A model generated the notes under the pieces. The model was not told the DNA's origin, did not search any database, and saw nothing but the letters and a program-made list of their open reading frames with translations. From CAVUUN01 sp964421755 (lineage in GTDB: Bacteria > Acidobacteriota > UBA6911 > RPQK01), in the NCBI GenBank assembly GCA_964421755.1, contig CAYQYP010000138.1, forward strand, positions 1 through 39,486: a stretch of DNA of 39,486 bases, given 5' to 3'. The translations under genes were made by a program, and so were the position numbers. Numbering within the stretch: the stretch's first letter is position 1; each line of letters begins with the position of its first letter. Positions 6,693-15,339 of this stretch are shown in pieces.

Positions 6693-8713
6693 CGAAACGA
6701 ATCGCCTTCATCAGCGACCACGCGTCGCCGGTTGGGATTCTGGGCGGGGTCGACAGCGGCGGTCAAAACGTCTATGTCGGTCAATTGGCAAAGAACCTCG
6801 CCGCACTGGGCTATGAAGTAGACGTCTTCACGCGGCGGGACAGTGAGCGGCTGCCGGAGATCGCCGAGTGGGTCAATGGCATCCGGATCATCCACGTCCC
6901 CGCCGGCCCTCCGAGTTTTGTGCGCAAGGAAGAATTGCTGAAATACATGCCGGAATTCACCGCTTACGTGCTTCAGTTTTTCAAATGCCAGCGCAAGTCG
7001 TACGACCTCGTACACCCGAATTTCTGGATGTCGGGGCTGGTGGCATGCGAGCTGAAGAAGCAACTGGGTTTGCCCTTCGTTGTCACGTTTCATGCGCTCG
7101 GGAGGGTACGCCGTCTGCACCAGGGAACCAGGGACGAATTCCCGAACCAACGGTTTGAAATCGAGGATCGAATAGTCGCGGAAGCCGACCGGATTATCGC
7201 TGAATGTCCTCAGGACGAGGAAGACCTCATTCGGTTGTACAACGCCGATCCGGCAAAAATCACGATCGTTCCGTGTGGCTTCGATTCGACCGAAGTGTGG
7301 CCGATCAGTAAGCCCTTGGCGCGATTCGCATTAGGGTTGCCGCCCGAGGAAAAGGTGATCCTTCAGTTAGGCCGCCTCGTCCCCCGCAAGGGGATCGACA
7401 CGGCCATCCGAGGTTTTGCCCGGTTGGTTACGAAACACGGAATCGCAGCTCGTCTCCTGATTGTGGGCGGCGACTCGGAGGATCCCGATCCAAGCCTGAC
7501 CCCTGAGATTCGTCGGCTCCAAAGTATCGCCGAAGAGGAGAAGGTCAGCGAATCCGTCACGTTCGTAGGGCGTCGCGGCCGCGAGGCCCTGAAATACTAC
7601 TACAGCGCCGCGGACATCTTCGTGACCTGTCCCTGGTACGAGCCCTTCGGCATCACTCCCGTGGAGTCGATGGCTTGTGGTACGCCGGTGGTCGGGACTA
7701 ACGTCGGCGGCATCAAGTTCACGGTCCGCGACGGTGAGACCGGGTACCTGGTTCCGCCGAATGATCCGGATGCCCTGGGGGCCCGCCTGGCTTACCTCTA
7801 CGAGCACCCGAAGTTGATGAGTGTGCTAAGCCGCCAGGCTGTCCGAAGAGCCAACGACCTGTTTACCTGGCAGAAGGTAGCCGCGAGTGTGGCCAGCATG
7901 TATGAAGAGGTGTTGGCTCCGGGTCGGACCCAGCGAATGGATGACGGCGAACTGATGGCTGTTCTCAACCGGAGCTTTGAGAGCACACTGGAAGCACTCA
8001 ACGAATCGCGCCGGAGGCTCGCTCCCTTCATCATGGACGCGGCCGGAGTCTTGAGCACCTGTTTCGCGCAGGGTGGGAAGCTGATTGTGTGTGGGAGCGG
8101 CCCCTGCGCGATCGACGCCTGCCGCTTCGCCAACGAATTTGTCACCCGATTCAAGAACGACGCCCGCGGTGGTCTCCCGGCCGTTGCCCTGAGCCCGGAC
8201 AGCTCGATTGACGCCTTCGGGGCCAACGAGCTGGGTTTGGAGGACACGCTTATCCGACAGCTGGAAACATTCGGCCGGTCGGGGGATGTCTTCCTCGGCA
8301 TTTCCGAATCCCGTCGTTCCCGATCGCTCGTTTCGGCATTCAAGGTCGCACGGGACCTGGGAATGACGTCGATCTCGATCATCGGTCAGGATTCCGGAGA
8401 TCTTCGTAATGTCTCCGACGTATCCATTGCCGTCCCGACGCCTGAGCGCCCACAGGTTCGGGAAGTGCGGACCGTGATCATGAGCGTCCTATGCGACCTC
8501 GTTGAAGAGCGGCTGGCGACCGATAAATCCGTTGATAACGTCGCCGAGTTCACGCGGTCGGTTCCCAACAACAGGACTACCAAGGTATCGAGACGCGCAA
8601 CTCTACACGCTGCTTCGGCTGAACCTCAAAACGCTAATGGAGGCGGAAAGACACATGCAAGAACTACAGGGAAAAGTAGCACTCGTGACCGGAGGCGGAC
8701 AGGGACTCGGTAA
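6689..8713 (+). CDS. GT4 glycosyltransferase fused to a GmhA-like SIS domain
   Basis: A 674-residue fusion. Residues 1-405 are a GT4 enzyme of the sucrose-phosphate-synthase/MshA type, with 'GGVDSGGQNVYV' near 20-30, 'LGRLVPRKGID', and E-x7-E in 'YEPFGITPVESMACGTPVV' (about 318-326). Residues 417-608 are a sugar-isomerase (SIS) domain resembling sedoheptulose-7-phosphate isomerase, including 'LIVCGSGP' and 'LGISESRRS'. By eye against remembered E. coli GmhA, the phosphate-binding Ser pattern S-x-S-x2-S is kept. Three of four zinc ligands are not: His61, Gln172 and His180 read Arg, Arg and Ser, and only Glu65 remains. Residues 609-674 are a basic, low-complexity tail, and the last 59 bases overlap the next gene. 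The start has GGAGG and an ATGA overlap. Confidence 0.85.
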   Translation: MTKRIAFISDHASPVGILGGVDSGGQNVYVGQLAKNLAALGYEVDVFTRRDSERLPEIAEWVNGIRIIHVPAGPPSFVRKEELLKYMPEFTAYVLQFFKCQRKSYDLVHPNFWMSGLVACELKKQLGLPFVVTFHALGRVRRLHQGTRDEFPNQRFEIEDRIVAEADRIIAECPQDEEDLIRLYNADPAKITIVPCGFDSTEVWPISKPLARFALGLPPEEKVILQLGRLVPRKGIDTAIRGFARLVTKHGIAARLLIVGGDSEDPDPSLTPEIRRLQSIAEEEKVSESVTFVGRRGREALKYYYSAADIFVTCPWYEPFGITPVESMACGTPVVGTNVGGIKFTVRDGETGYLVPPNDPDALGARLAYLYEHPKLMSVLSRQAVRRANDLFTWQKVAASVASMYEEVLAPGRTQRMDDGELMAVLNRSFESTLEALNESRRRLAPFIMDAAGVLSTCFAQGGKLIVCGSGPCAIDACRFANEFVTRFKNDARGGLPAVALSPDSSIDAFGANELGLEDTLIRQLETFGRSGDVFLGISESRRSRSLVSAFKVARDLGMTSISIIGQDSGDLRNVSDVSIAVPTPERPQVREVRTVIMSVLCDLVEERLATDKSVDNVAEFTRSVPNNRTTKVSRRATLHAASAEPQNANGGGKTHARTTGKSSTRDRRRTGTR

Positions 8714-9380
8714 AGCCATCTGTCAAGAGCTTGCTTCGGCGGGTGCTTTCGTTGTTGCGGGGGATGTGAACCAGGCGTCCAACAAACAGTGCGTTGAGGA
8801 GATCAAGGCGGCGGGAGGCCGGGCCGAAGTTCTGACGCTGGACGTGGCGGATGAAGACCAAATCAAGGACGCGATCTACCGTTTGAAAAATGATCACGGT
8901 CACCTCGATGTCCTCATCAACAACGCCGGAGTTGATAAGACCGTGTCGATCGAGGAACTCGCGGTCGCGGATTGGGACTGCATCTTGCGAGTCAACCTCC
9001 GCGGGCCCTTTGTCTTATCCAAGTACGCTTTGCCCGTCATGCGCGAGCAGGGCGGTGGCCACATCGTCAACATTGTCTCCACGGCTGCAAAAAGGGCCTG
9101 GGCAAACGCGGCCGCCTACCACGCCAGCAAGTGGGGACTTCTCGGTTTCAGCCATGCGCTCCATGTTGAAGGACGCAAAAACAACGTCAAGGTGACTGCG
9201 GTCCTGGCGGGGGGAATGCGGACACCTTTCCTGCTGGAGCGCTTCCCGGATCTCGATGTGAATCTTCTGCAAGACCCGGCGAACGTCGCCAAGACGGTCC
9301 GGTTTGTTCTCAGCCAGCCGGCTGAGACGGTAATCCCGGAAGTCATGGTGATTCCAATGAAGGAAACGTCATGGCCCTGA
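8655..9380 (+). CDS. SDR-family sugar/polyol oxidoreductase
   Basis: A 241-residue classical SDR with TGGGQGLG (12-19), NNAG (89-92), Ser142 and Tyr155-x3-Lys159, all at canonical spacing. It is not HldD, which is an extended SDR of about 310 residues. Its place between the GT4-SIS gene and gmhB suggests it oxidises or epimerises a sugar intermediate, possibly a heptose phosphate, but nothing in the sequence fixes the substrate. The ATG at 8655 has GGAGG about ten bases upstream; an ATG at 8637 would add six residues. The start lies inside the preceding reading frame (59-base overlap), and the end overlaps gmhB by ten bases. Confidence 0.88.
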   Translation: MQELQGKVALVTGGGQGLGKAICQELASAGAFVVAGDVNQASNKQCVEEIKAAGGRAEVLTLDVADEDQIKDAIYRLKNDHGHLDVLINNAGVDKTVSIEELAVADWDCILRVNLRGPFVLSKYALPVMREQGGGHIVNIVSTAAKRAWANAAAYHASKWGLLGFSHALHVEGRKNNVKVTAVLAGGMRTPFLLERFPDLDVNLLQDPANVAKTVRFVLSQPAETVIPEVMVIPMKETSWP

Positions 9381-9994
9381 ATCAAAGAAAAGCAGTATTT
9401 CTCGATAAAGACGGCACCCTCGTCCGGGACATCCCGTACAACGTCGACCCCCGGAGGGTTAGACTTGAGACGGGTGCGTGCGAGGCCCTCAGGCTGCTGC
9501 ACGCTCGCGGCTACCTGCTGATCGTCGTCTCCAACCAGTCGGGCATCGCCCGCGGTTTCTTTCCGGAAAAGGCGTTGCTCGGCGTCCGAAGGAAGCTCAT
9601 CGACATCTTTTCCCGTTCGGGAGTGCCGCTGGCCGGCTTCTATTACTGTCCCCACCATCCGGAAGGCATCGTCCCCGGGTACCGGACCAGGTGCTTTTGC
9701 CGCAAGCCGCATCCCGGCATGCTGCTGCGAGCCGCAAAGGACCTTCAGGTGGAGCTGCGGCTTTCCTGGATGGTCGGCGACATCCTGGATGACGTCGAGG
9801 CCGGGAAGATAGCCGGATGCCGCACGATTCTGATCGACAACGGAAACGAGACCCAGTGGGAGTTCTCTCAAACGCGCACGCCCGATCACTACGCGCCCAC
9901 CCTCGCTCAAGCGGCCAGAATGATCGTCTCCGTGCCCTTCCGCATCACCGAGCGGGCACCGGCTGACCAGTTTTCGCAAGGAGGACGCCCATGA
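9371..9994 (+). CDS. gmhB: D-glycero-D-manno-heptose 1,7-bisphosphate phosphatase
   Basis: A 207-residue HAD-superfamily phosphatase of the GmhB/histidinol-phosphatase type. It removes the 7-phosphate from heptose 1,7-bisphosphate between the kinase and nucleotidyltransferase steps of HldE. Motif I 'FLDKDGTL' supplies nucleophile Asp12 and Asp14, motif II has Ser54 in 'VVSNQSG', motif III has Lys112 in 'CRKPHPG', and motif IV is 'VGDILDD' (Asp137). The structural zinc loop is complete: Cys93, His95, Cys108, Cys110. A histidinol phosphatase is an alternative reading, but adjacency to hldE (ATGA overlap) makes the heptose role far more likely. The C-terminus is about 20 residues longer than the E. 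coli protein. Confidence 0.93.
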   Translation: MALNQRKAVFLDKDGTLVRDIPYNVDPRRVRLETGACEALRLLHARGYLLIVVSNQSGIARGFFPEKALLGVRRKLIDIFSRSGVPLAGFYYCPHHPEGIVPGYRTRCFCRKPHPGMLLRAAKDLQVELRLSWMVGDILDDVEAGKIAGCRTILIDNGNETQWEFSQTRTPDHYAPTLAQAARMIVSVPFRITERAPADQFSQGGRP

Positions 9995-11499
9995 GCGATC
10001 AAATCCAGCATGTGATCCAGAAGTTCTCCGGCATCAAGGTACTTGTTGTCGGCGACGTGCTCCTTGACGTCTACATGCACGGAAGCCCAGGCCGCATCTG
10101 CCGGGAAGCACCCGTTCCAGTCGTGGACCTCGCCTCTCGGACAGAGGTGCCCGGTGGGGCAGGGAACGCCGCGATCGCGTTCCGGTCTCTGGGCGCCCGC
10201 GTTCGTCTCGTGGGCGTAACAGGTTCCGACCCGGAAGGACAGCGACTGAGACGGTGCCTGGAGGAACAACAGGTCGCGACTGAACATCTGCTCGCTGCCG
10301 AGGGCCGCCGGACTCGGACCAAGAACCGCGTTCTGGCGAGTTCCCAGATGCTCGTTCGGTTCGATGAGGGGAGCGTGGAAGAGGTTTCGCCAGAGGTCGA
10401 GGAGCGCATTCTCCACAGCCTTCCGGCGCTATACCGTTCAGCCGACGTTGTCCTCGTTTCCGATCACAACGGCGGTACGGTGACCCCAAGAATCATCGAG
10501 GCGATCGGCCGGCTGCACAAATCCGATGCTCGGATTCTTGCTGTGGACTCCCGCCGTAAGCTGTCCGCCTACCGGGAAATTGGAGCGACCTTGGTCAAGC
10601 CAAATTACGACGAAGCGATCGACTTCCTTGGCTTGGAAAAGACTTCGGACGCCGATCGGCGGAGGGAAGTCGCCGCGGCCTTTGGCGAAAGCATCCTTCT
10701 GCAGACCGGGGCACGGATTGTTGCAGTCACGATAGACAGTGACGGCGCGATCGTGTTCGAGGAAGGTTGCCAGCCATACCGGACGTATGGGGTTCAAGCC
10801 GTCTCTTCTTATGCGGCAGGCGCAGGGGATTCCTACGTGGCCGCGGTGGCCCTCGCGCTCGCGTCGGGTGCGGAAACAACCGAAGCGGCCGAGCTTGGTT
10901 CGGCTGCTGCCGCAGTCGCGGTGGCCAAGGCGGGAACGACCAATTGCTCGCAGAATGAGCTGCTCGGCCAGGTTTCGTTTGACGGGAAGTACGTCCAGGA
11001 CCTTTCCCGGTTGGTCCTGCGCCTGGACCTGTACAGACGGCAGGGCAAACGGATCGTCTTTACTAACGGTTGCTTCGATATCCTCCATCGCGGTCATGTC
11101 ACCTACTTAAGCCGCGCCAAGTCGTCCGGCGACGTCCTGGTCCTCGGTGTCAATTCTGACGCCAGCATTCAGAAGCTGAAAGGTCCCGAAAGGCCAATCA
11201 ACACACTTGAGGACCGCGTACAGGTTCTCGGCGCCCTGAGCTGCGTTGACCACATCGTTGCGTTTGACGGGGAGACTGCCTGTGACGTGGTTCGTGTGGT
11301 TCGTCCGGATGTCTACGTCAAGGGTGGCGACTACACCAAGGAGCGTCTCCCGGAGGCGCCCATCGTCGAACAGTTAGGCGGGGAAATCCGGATCCTGCCG
11401 CTTGTCGAAGACAGGTCGACCACCAGGATCATAGAGCGGATCCGCAGAAACGGCCACGACCCGGCCGAACAGGAACAGTTCCCCCCGCCGGTCGCCTGA
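9991..11499 (+). CDS. hldE: Bifunctional heptose 7-phosphate kinase / heptose 1-phosphate adenylyltransferase
   Basis: A 502-residue HldE (RfaE), close to the usual 475-490. The N-terminal PfkB kinase domain (about 1-320) shows 'VVGDVLLDVYMHG', 'VPGGAGNAA' (about 53-61) and the catalytic 'AAGAGDSYVAAVAL' (about 275-288), with Ser where most have Thr or Ala. The C-terminal nucleotidyltransferase domain (about 345-480) carries 'TNGCFDILHRGHVTYL', with the HxGH motif near 365, and 'VRPDVYVKGGDY'. Both activities therefore look intact: phosphorylation of heptose 7-phosphate at C1, then activation of heptose 1-phosphate to an NDP-heptose, classically ADP. A strong AAGGAGG precedes the start, making this one of the best-initiated genes of the operon. 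No hldD epimerase is visible, so the D,D-heptose form may be the one used. Confidence 0.95.
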   Translation: MSDQIQHVIQKFSGIKVLVVGDVLLDVYMHGSPGRICREAPVPVVDLASRTEVPGGAGNAAIAFRSLGARVRLVGVTGSDPEGQRLRRCLEEQQVATEHLLAAEGRRTRTKNRVLASSQMLVRFDEGSVEEVSPEVEERILHSLPALYRSADVVLVSDHNGGTVTPRIIEAIGRLHKSDARILAVDSRRKLSAYREIGATLVKPNYDEAIDFLGLEKTSDADRRREVAAAFGESILLQTGARIVAVTIDSDGAIVFEEGCQPYRTYGVQAVSSYAAGAGDSYVAAVALALASGAETTEAAELGSAAAAVAVAKAGTTNCSQNELLGQVSFDGKYVQDLSRLVLRLDLYRRQGKRIVFTNGCFDILHRGHVTYLSRAKSSGDVLVLGVNSDASIQKLKGPERPINTLEDRVQVLGALSCVDHIVAFDGETACDVVRVVRPDVYVKGGDYTKERLPEAPIVEQLGGEIRILPLVEDRSTTRIIERIRRNGHDPAEQEQFPPPVA

Positions 11500-11517
11500 G
11501 GCGATCGAGACTCAGTC

Positions 11518-12651
11518 ATGCTAATCAATCAAGCAGAGGGATCCCTTTCGGCGAACCTCACGGCCTGGAAACGCGCGCGGAGACTGCTCTGCGTCCGCCT
11601 GGATACGCTCGGGGACGTCCTGATGACAACGCCGGCTATCAGGGCCCTTCGGGAGTCGGTTCGAGACCGCTCCATCACGCTTCTAACATCCAGCCAGGGC
11701 CAGGTTGTGACAGGGTACGTCCCGGAAATCGACTACTGCATGGCGTACGACTGTCCCTGGATGAAAGCAAGCGGGTCTGTCTCCGATCCTGCTCGAGACC
11801 GGGAGATGATCGCGGCGCTGAGAAGCCGGCGGTTCGACGCCGCCGTGATTTTCACGGTCTACAGCCAGAACCCGCTAGCCGCGGCGATGCTCTGTCACCT
11901 GGCCGAAATCCCATTGAGGCTGGCCCATTGCCGGGAGAATCCCTACCAACTGCTGACCGACTGGGTGCCGGAAAGGGAACCCGGCTCGATTTGCCGGCAT
12001 GAAGTCCGCCGCCAACTCGACCTCGTTGCCGCCGTGGGCGCCGCGACCGCAGATGAGCGCCTGTCCTTTCGCGTCACCGAGGCAGACCGGGAGCGGGTTG
12101 AGGAGCTCATGGACCGTTCCGTTCCCGATCGATCAAGGGGATGGATCGTGGTGCACCCGGGTGCCTCGGCCCCGTCGCGTCGGTATCCTGCGGAGAGATT
12201 CAGCCAGGCTGCTGACCTGATCGTTCGCGAGCTCGGCCACCACGTGGTTTTTACCGGGAACGACGGAGAGCGAGACTTGATCGAGGGTATTCGGGCGGGC
12301 ATGGCGCACGAAAGTGTCTCTCTAGCGGGCCTGCTGAGCGTCGGAGAACTGGCTGCGCTGCTCGAAATGTCGCCGGTGATGGTGTCGAACAACACGGGCC
12401 CGGTTCATGTCGCCGCCGCCGTCGGCACTCCGGTCGTCGACCTGTATGCGTTAACGAACCCGCAGCATACGCCCTGGGCCGTTGAGAACCGCGTGCTGTT
12501 CCACGATGTCCCCTGTAAATATTGCTATAAAAGCGTTTGCCCGGAGGGGCATCACGGCTGCCTGCGACTGGTGTCGCCGGAATCGGTGGTCGACGCGGTT
12601 TCGGAATTACTCGTCGTCAATCAGGAGAAGAATCTGAGATGTACACTCTAG
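11518..12651 (+). CDS. GT9 glycosyltransferase (heptosyltransferase family)
   Basis: A 377-residue single-module GT9 enzyme. Residues about 22-46 read 'LLCVRLDTLGDVLMTTPAIRAL', the acceptor-side start of the fold. 'WIVVHPGASAPSRRYPAERF' opens the second Rossmann domain, and 'SNNTGPVHVAAAVGTPVV' is the ADP-heptose-site motif. Near the C-terminus is a Cys cluster, C-x2-C-x4-C-x6-C ('PCKYC...CPEGHHGCLRL'), matching the one in the second module of the tandem GT9 at 3445, so the two are probably related by duplication. The gene begins 18 bases after hldE with only a weak GAG element. It overlaps the carbamoyltransferase by 13 bases. Transfer of a heptose to an acceptor glycan is the likely role; the acceptor is unknown. 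Confidence 0.9.
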   Translation: MLINQAEGSLSANLTAWKRARRLLCVRLDTLGDVLMTTPAIRALRESVRDRSITLLTSSQGQVVTGYVPEIDYCMAYDCPWMKASGSVSDPARDREMIAALRSRRFDAAVIFTVYSQNPLAAAMLCHLAEIPLRLAHCRENPYQLLTDWVPEREPGSICRHEVRRQLDLVAAVGAATADERLSFRVTEADRERVEELMDRSVPDRSRGWIVVHPGASAPSRRYPAERFSQAADLIVRELGHHVVFTGNDGERDLIEGIRAGMAHESVSLAGLLSVGELAALLEMSPVMVSNNTGPVHVAAAVGTPVVDLYALTNPQHTPWAVENRVLFHDVPCKYCYKSVCPEGHHGCLRLVSPESVVDAVSELLVVNQEKNLRCTL

Positions 12652-14363
12652 GTATCAATGCCGCCTACCATGATCCCGCTGCTTGCCTGGTTCGTGACGG
12701 TGTCGTCCTGGCTGCTGCGGAAGAGGAACGATTCTCGCGGATCAAACACGGAAAGCGGCCGATTCCTTTCTCGACGTACGAGTTGCCTTTCAATGCCATC
12801 CACTTCTGTTTGAAGGAGGCGGGAATCCACATATCCGATGTGGACCATCTGGCGTATTCCTATGATCCATTCCTGCTGATGAACGGAAGCCGCGGCAAGG
12901 CTCAGATTTCTCTCCCGCTGGAGCCGAGTGCCCACCCGGTTCCCGCGGAGTGGGAGTCTGCCTGGGACCCGCTTTTCATCTCCTCGATGGTGAATGCGCC
13001 AAGACACCTGATCGGTGGATTCCCACACCATCTTCAGGACCGGTTCTACGGCATCACGCTCGATCGGCTGCCGCGCTGGCACTTCGTCAATCACCATCTC
13101 GCCCATGCGGCCAGTGCGTTTCTGTGCTCGCCGTTTCGTTCTGCCGCCGTCATGACACTGGACGGGCGCGGCGAACGCGCAACCACGACCTATGCTCGTG
13201 GTGAGGGGAATGAAATCGAGATGCTGGGTGAGGTCCGCGTGCCTCACTCGCTGGGCATGCTGTACGAAAAAGCAACCGAGTACTTGGGATTTCTTCACTC
13301 CAGCGACGAGTACAAGGTGATGGCATTGGCGTCTTTCGGCAAAGCGCGCTACCTGGACCAGTTTCGCAAAATGCTGCAAATTGGCGCAGGCGGCCAATAT
13401 TGCATTAGGGATTTTGATTTTGAATCCCGGTTCGGACCGCCGCGCCGGCGTGGCGACGAGTTCTTACCGCGTCACTTCGATATCGCCCAGTCGCTTCAGA
13501 AACTGGTTGAGGAGACGGCGCTCAAGCTGGCCGACTGGCTGCACGAAGCCACGGGTGTGGATGACCTCTGCCTGGCCGGAGGGGTAGCCCTTAACTGTGT
13601 CATGAATGCGCGACTCCGGGATTTGGGGCCCTTCAAACGGATCTGGGTTCAGCCGGCTTCCGGGGATGCCGGCACCGCGCTGGGTGCCGCCCTGTGGATT
13701 GATGCCCGGGAGAGGCAAAGCCAGGACAGGCCGTACGAGATGGAACATGTCTTCCTCGGCCCGTCCTATTCCGAAGGCGAGATTGAAAAATTCCTCAAGT
13801 GGTCGAAGCTGCCCTATCGTCGAATGGGCGATCCTGCCCGGGAGGTCGCAACCATCCTGGCGGCGGACAGAGTGGTTGGCTGGTTTCAAGGGCGGGCCGA
13901 GTTCGGGCCCCGTGCCCTCGGCGCACGCTCCATACTCGCTTCGCCGCGCAGCCTGAGCATGCAGACCCGGTTAAACGAAATAAAGGACAGGGAAGACTTC
14001 CGTCCAGTCGCGCCGGTTGTCCTGGAAGAAGATGCGGCCGAGTGGTTTTCCAGGGCAGACAAGTCGCCCTTTATGTTGTTCGTCTTCGGGGTAGTCCCGG
14101 ACAAGGCGGAGCAGATTCCGGCGGTCCGGCATGTCGACGGAACTGCCCGGGTGCAGACGATCAATCGCCAGCAGCATTCGGCTTACTACGATCTGATTCG
14201 GGAATTCAAAGCTCTGACCGGTGTCCCGATCCTGGTGAACACCTCGTTCAACACTCGGACCGAGCCGATGGTTTGCAGCCCGCGCGACGCCGTGGAGTGC
14301 TTCTGGACGTCGCCTCTCGATGCCCTGGCCATTGGTCCGTTCCTTCTCGAGAAAGAGGCTTGA
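12639..14363 (+). CDS. O-carbamoyltransferase, NodU/CmcH/TobZ family
   Basis: A 574-residue carbamoyltransferase that would transfer a carbamoyl group from carbamoyl phosphate, via carbamoyl-AMP, to a sugar hydroxyl. The N-terminal Kae1-like domain starts 'LGINAAYHDPAACLV' and has 'AAEEERFSRIKHGKRP', the metal-site 'HHLAHAAS' (152-159), 'LDGRGE', and 'AGGVALNCVMNARL' followed by 'PASGDAGTALGAA'. The C-terminal domain has 'FGPRALGARSILASPR', 'REDFRPVAPVVLEE' and 'LVNTSFNTRTEPMV'. All family blocks appear intact. The ATG at 12639 has AGGAG about twelve bases upstream and overlaps the GT9 end; family homology starts at its first residues. Related enzymes modify Nod factors, aminoglycosides and polysaccharides, so this predicts a carbamoylated glycan. 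Confidence 0.95.
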   Translation: MYTLGINAAYHDPAACLVRDGVVLAAAEEERFSRIKHGKRPIPFSTYELPFNAIHFCLKEAGIHISDVDHLAYSYDPFLLMNGSRGKAQISLPLEPSAHPVPAEWESAWDPLFISSMVNAPRHLIGGFPHHLQDRFYGITLDRLPRWHFVNHHLAHAASAFLCSPFRSAAVMTLDGRGERATTTYARGEGNEIEMLGEVRVPHSLGMLYEKATEYLGFLHSSDEYKVMALASFGKARYLDQFRKMLQIGAGGQYCIRDFDFESRFGPPRRRGDEFLPRHFDIAQSLQKLVEETALKLADWLHEATGVDDLCLAGGVALNCVMNARLRDLGPFKRIWVQPASGDAGTALGAALWIDARERQSQDRPYEMEHVFLGPSYSEGEIEKFLKWSKLPYRRMGDPAREVATILAADRVVGWFQGRAEFGPRALGARSILASPRSLSMQTRLNEIKDREDFRPVAPVVLEEDAAEWFSRADKSPFMLFVFGVVPDKAEQIPAVRHVDGTARVQTINRQQHSAYYDLIREFKALTGVPILVNTSFNTRTEPMVCSPRDAVECFWTSPLDALAIGPFLLEKEA

Positions 14364-14364
14364 G

Positions 14365-15333
14365 ATGGTCCCCCGAGTCAGCGTGATTGTTCCTACATTC
14401 AGGCGGGACCGATTCCTGGAGCGGTGCCTGGACGCTCTAGGTAACCAGGACCTGGAACCCGACCGCTTCGAGATCCTCGTCAGCGACAACGCCGGCAGCG
14501 AGACGACCGAGCGGTTGGTCGGCGATTGGCGTCGGCGCAATGCGGTTTCAGTGAAGTATCTCGACGCGTCGCAACGAAGGGGTCCCGCCGCGGCTCGAAA
14601 CGTCGCCTGGAGGACCGCCCGGGGCGAGATCATCGCCTTTACCGATGACGATTGCCTGCCCGCTCCGTCCTGGCTTCGAGAGGGAGTGAGTTGCTTCGGC
14701 GAAGGCGTTGTCGGGATTTGGGGAAGGATCGTCGTCCCGATTTCGGACCGGCCGACCGACTACGAGCGCGATACCTCGCATCTCGAGAGCGCCGAATTCG
14801 TCAATGCGAACTGCTTCTATCGGCGGGATGTGCTTGAGGCGGTCGGAGGGTTTGATGAACGCTTTGAAACGGCCTGGAGGGAAGACAGCGACCTGTATTT
14901 CCGACTCCTCGAAAACGGAGGACAGTTCGCTCGGTGTGAGCAGGCGGTTGTGGTTCACCCGCCACGACCGGCTCCCTGGGGAGTCAGCCTCCGGCAGCAG
15001 AAAAAGAGCATGTTCAATGCGCTCCTCTACAAGAAGCATCCAGTCCTGTACCGGAAGAGGATCCAAGCCAACCCTCCATGGCACTACTACGGAAGCATCG
15101 GCTCTCTTGTCCTCGGACTGTCCGGTCTCATGGTCTATTCACCCTTGTTGACCGTAGCGGGTGGAGCGGCATGGCTAGCCCTCACAGCGCGCTTCTGCGC
15201 CTCCCGTCTCGCCAGAACGTCGCGTGCGCCGGCGCACGTGCTGGAGATGATGGTGACATCCGCGCTGATTCCTCCTTTGTCCGTCTTCTGGCGGCTCAGG
15301 GGGGCTTGGCACTTTCGTGTTTTGTTCTTCTGA
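14365..15333 (+). CDS. GT2 glycosyltransferase with C-terminal membrane segments
   Basis: A 322-residue family 2 glycosyltransferase. The GT-A domain (about 1-220) has 'VSVIVPTFRRDRFLERCLDAL', the nucleotide/metal-binding 'FTDDDCLPAP' near 92-100 and an 'RREDSDLYFRL'-like catalytic block (AWREDSDLYFRL) near 170. Residues about 235-290 hold two hydrophobic stretches ('GSIGSLVLGLSGLMVYSP', 'LLTVAGGAAWLALTARF') and a third near the C-terminus, so the enzyme is probably anchored to the inner membrane. This resembles lipid-linked glycan GT2 enzymes. It starts two bases after the carbamoyltransferase stop, with AAAGAGG as ribosome-binding site, and its stop abuts the radical SAM gene. Confidence 0.88.
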   Translation: MVPRVSVIVPTFRRDRFLERCLDALGNQDLEPDRFEILVSDNAGSETTERLVGDWRRRNAVSVKYLDASQRRGPAAARNVAWRTARGEIIAFTDDDCLPAPSWLREGVSCFGEGVVGIWGRIVVPISDRPTDYERDTSHLESAEFVNANCFYRRDVLEAVGGFDERFETAWREDSDLYFRLLENGGQFARCEQAVVVHPPRPAPWGVSLRQQKKSMFNALLYKKHPVLYRKRIQANPPWHYYGSIGSLVLGLSGLMVYSPLLTVAGGAAWLALTARFCASRLARTSRAPAHVLEMMVTSALIPPLSVFWRLRGAWHFRVLFF

Positions 15334-15339
15334 TTGGCG

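Noticed and set aside
15306..15320. TGGCAC followed by TTTCG as another sigma-54 element
   Set aside because: It lies within GT2 coding sequence and the -12 TTGC half is missing at the required spacing.
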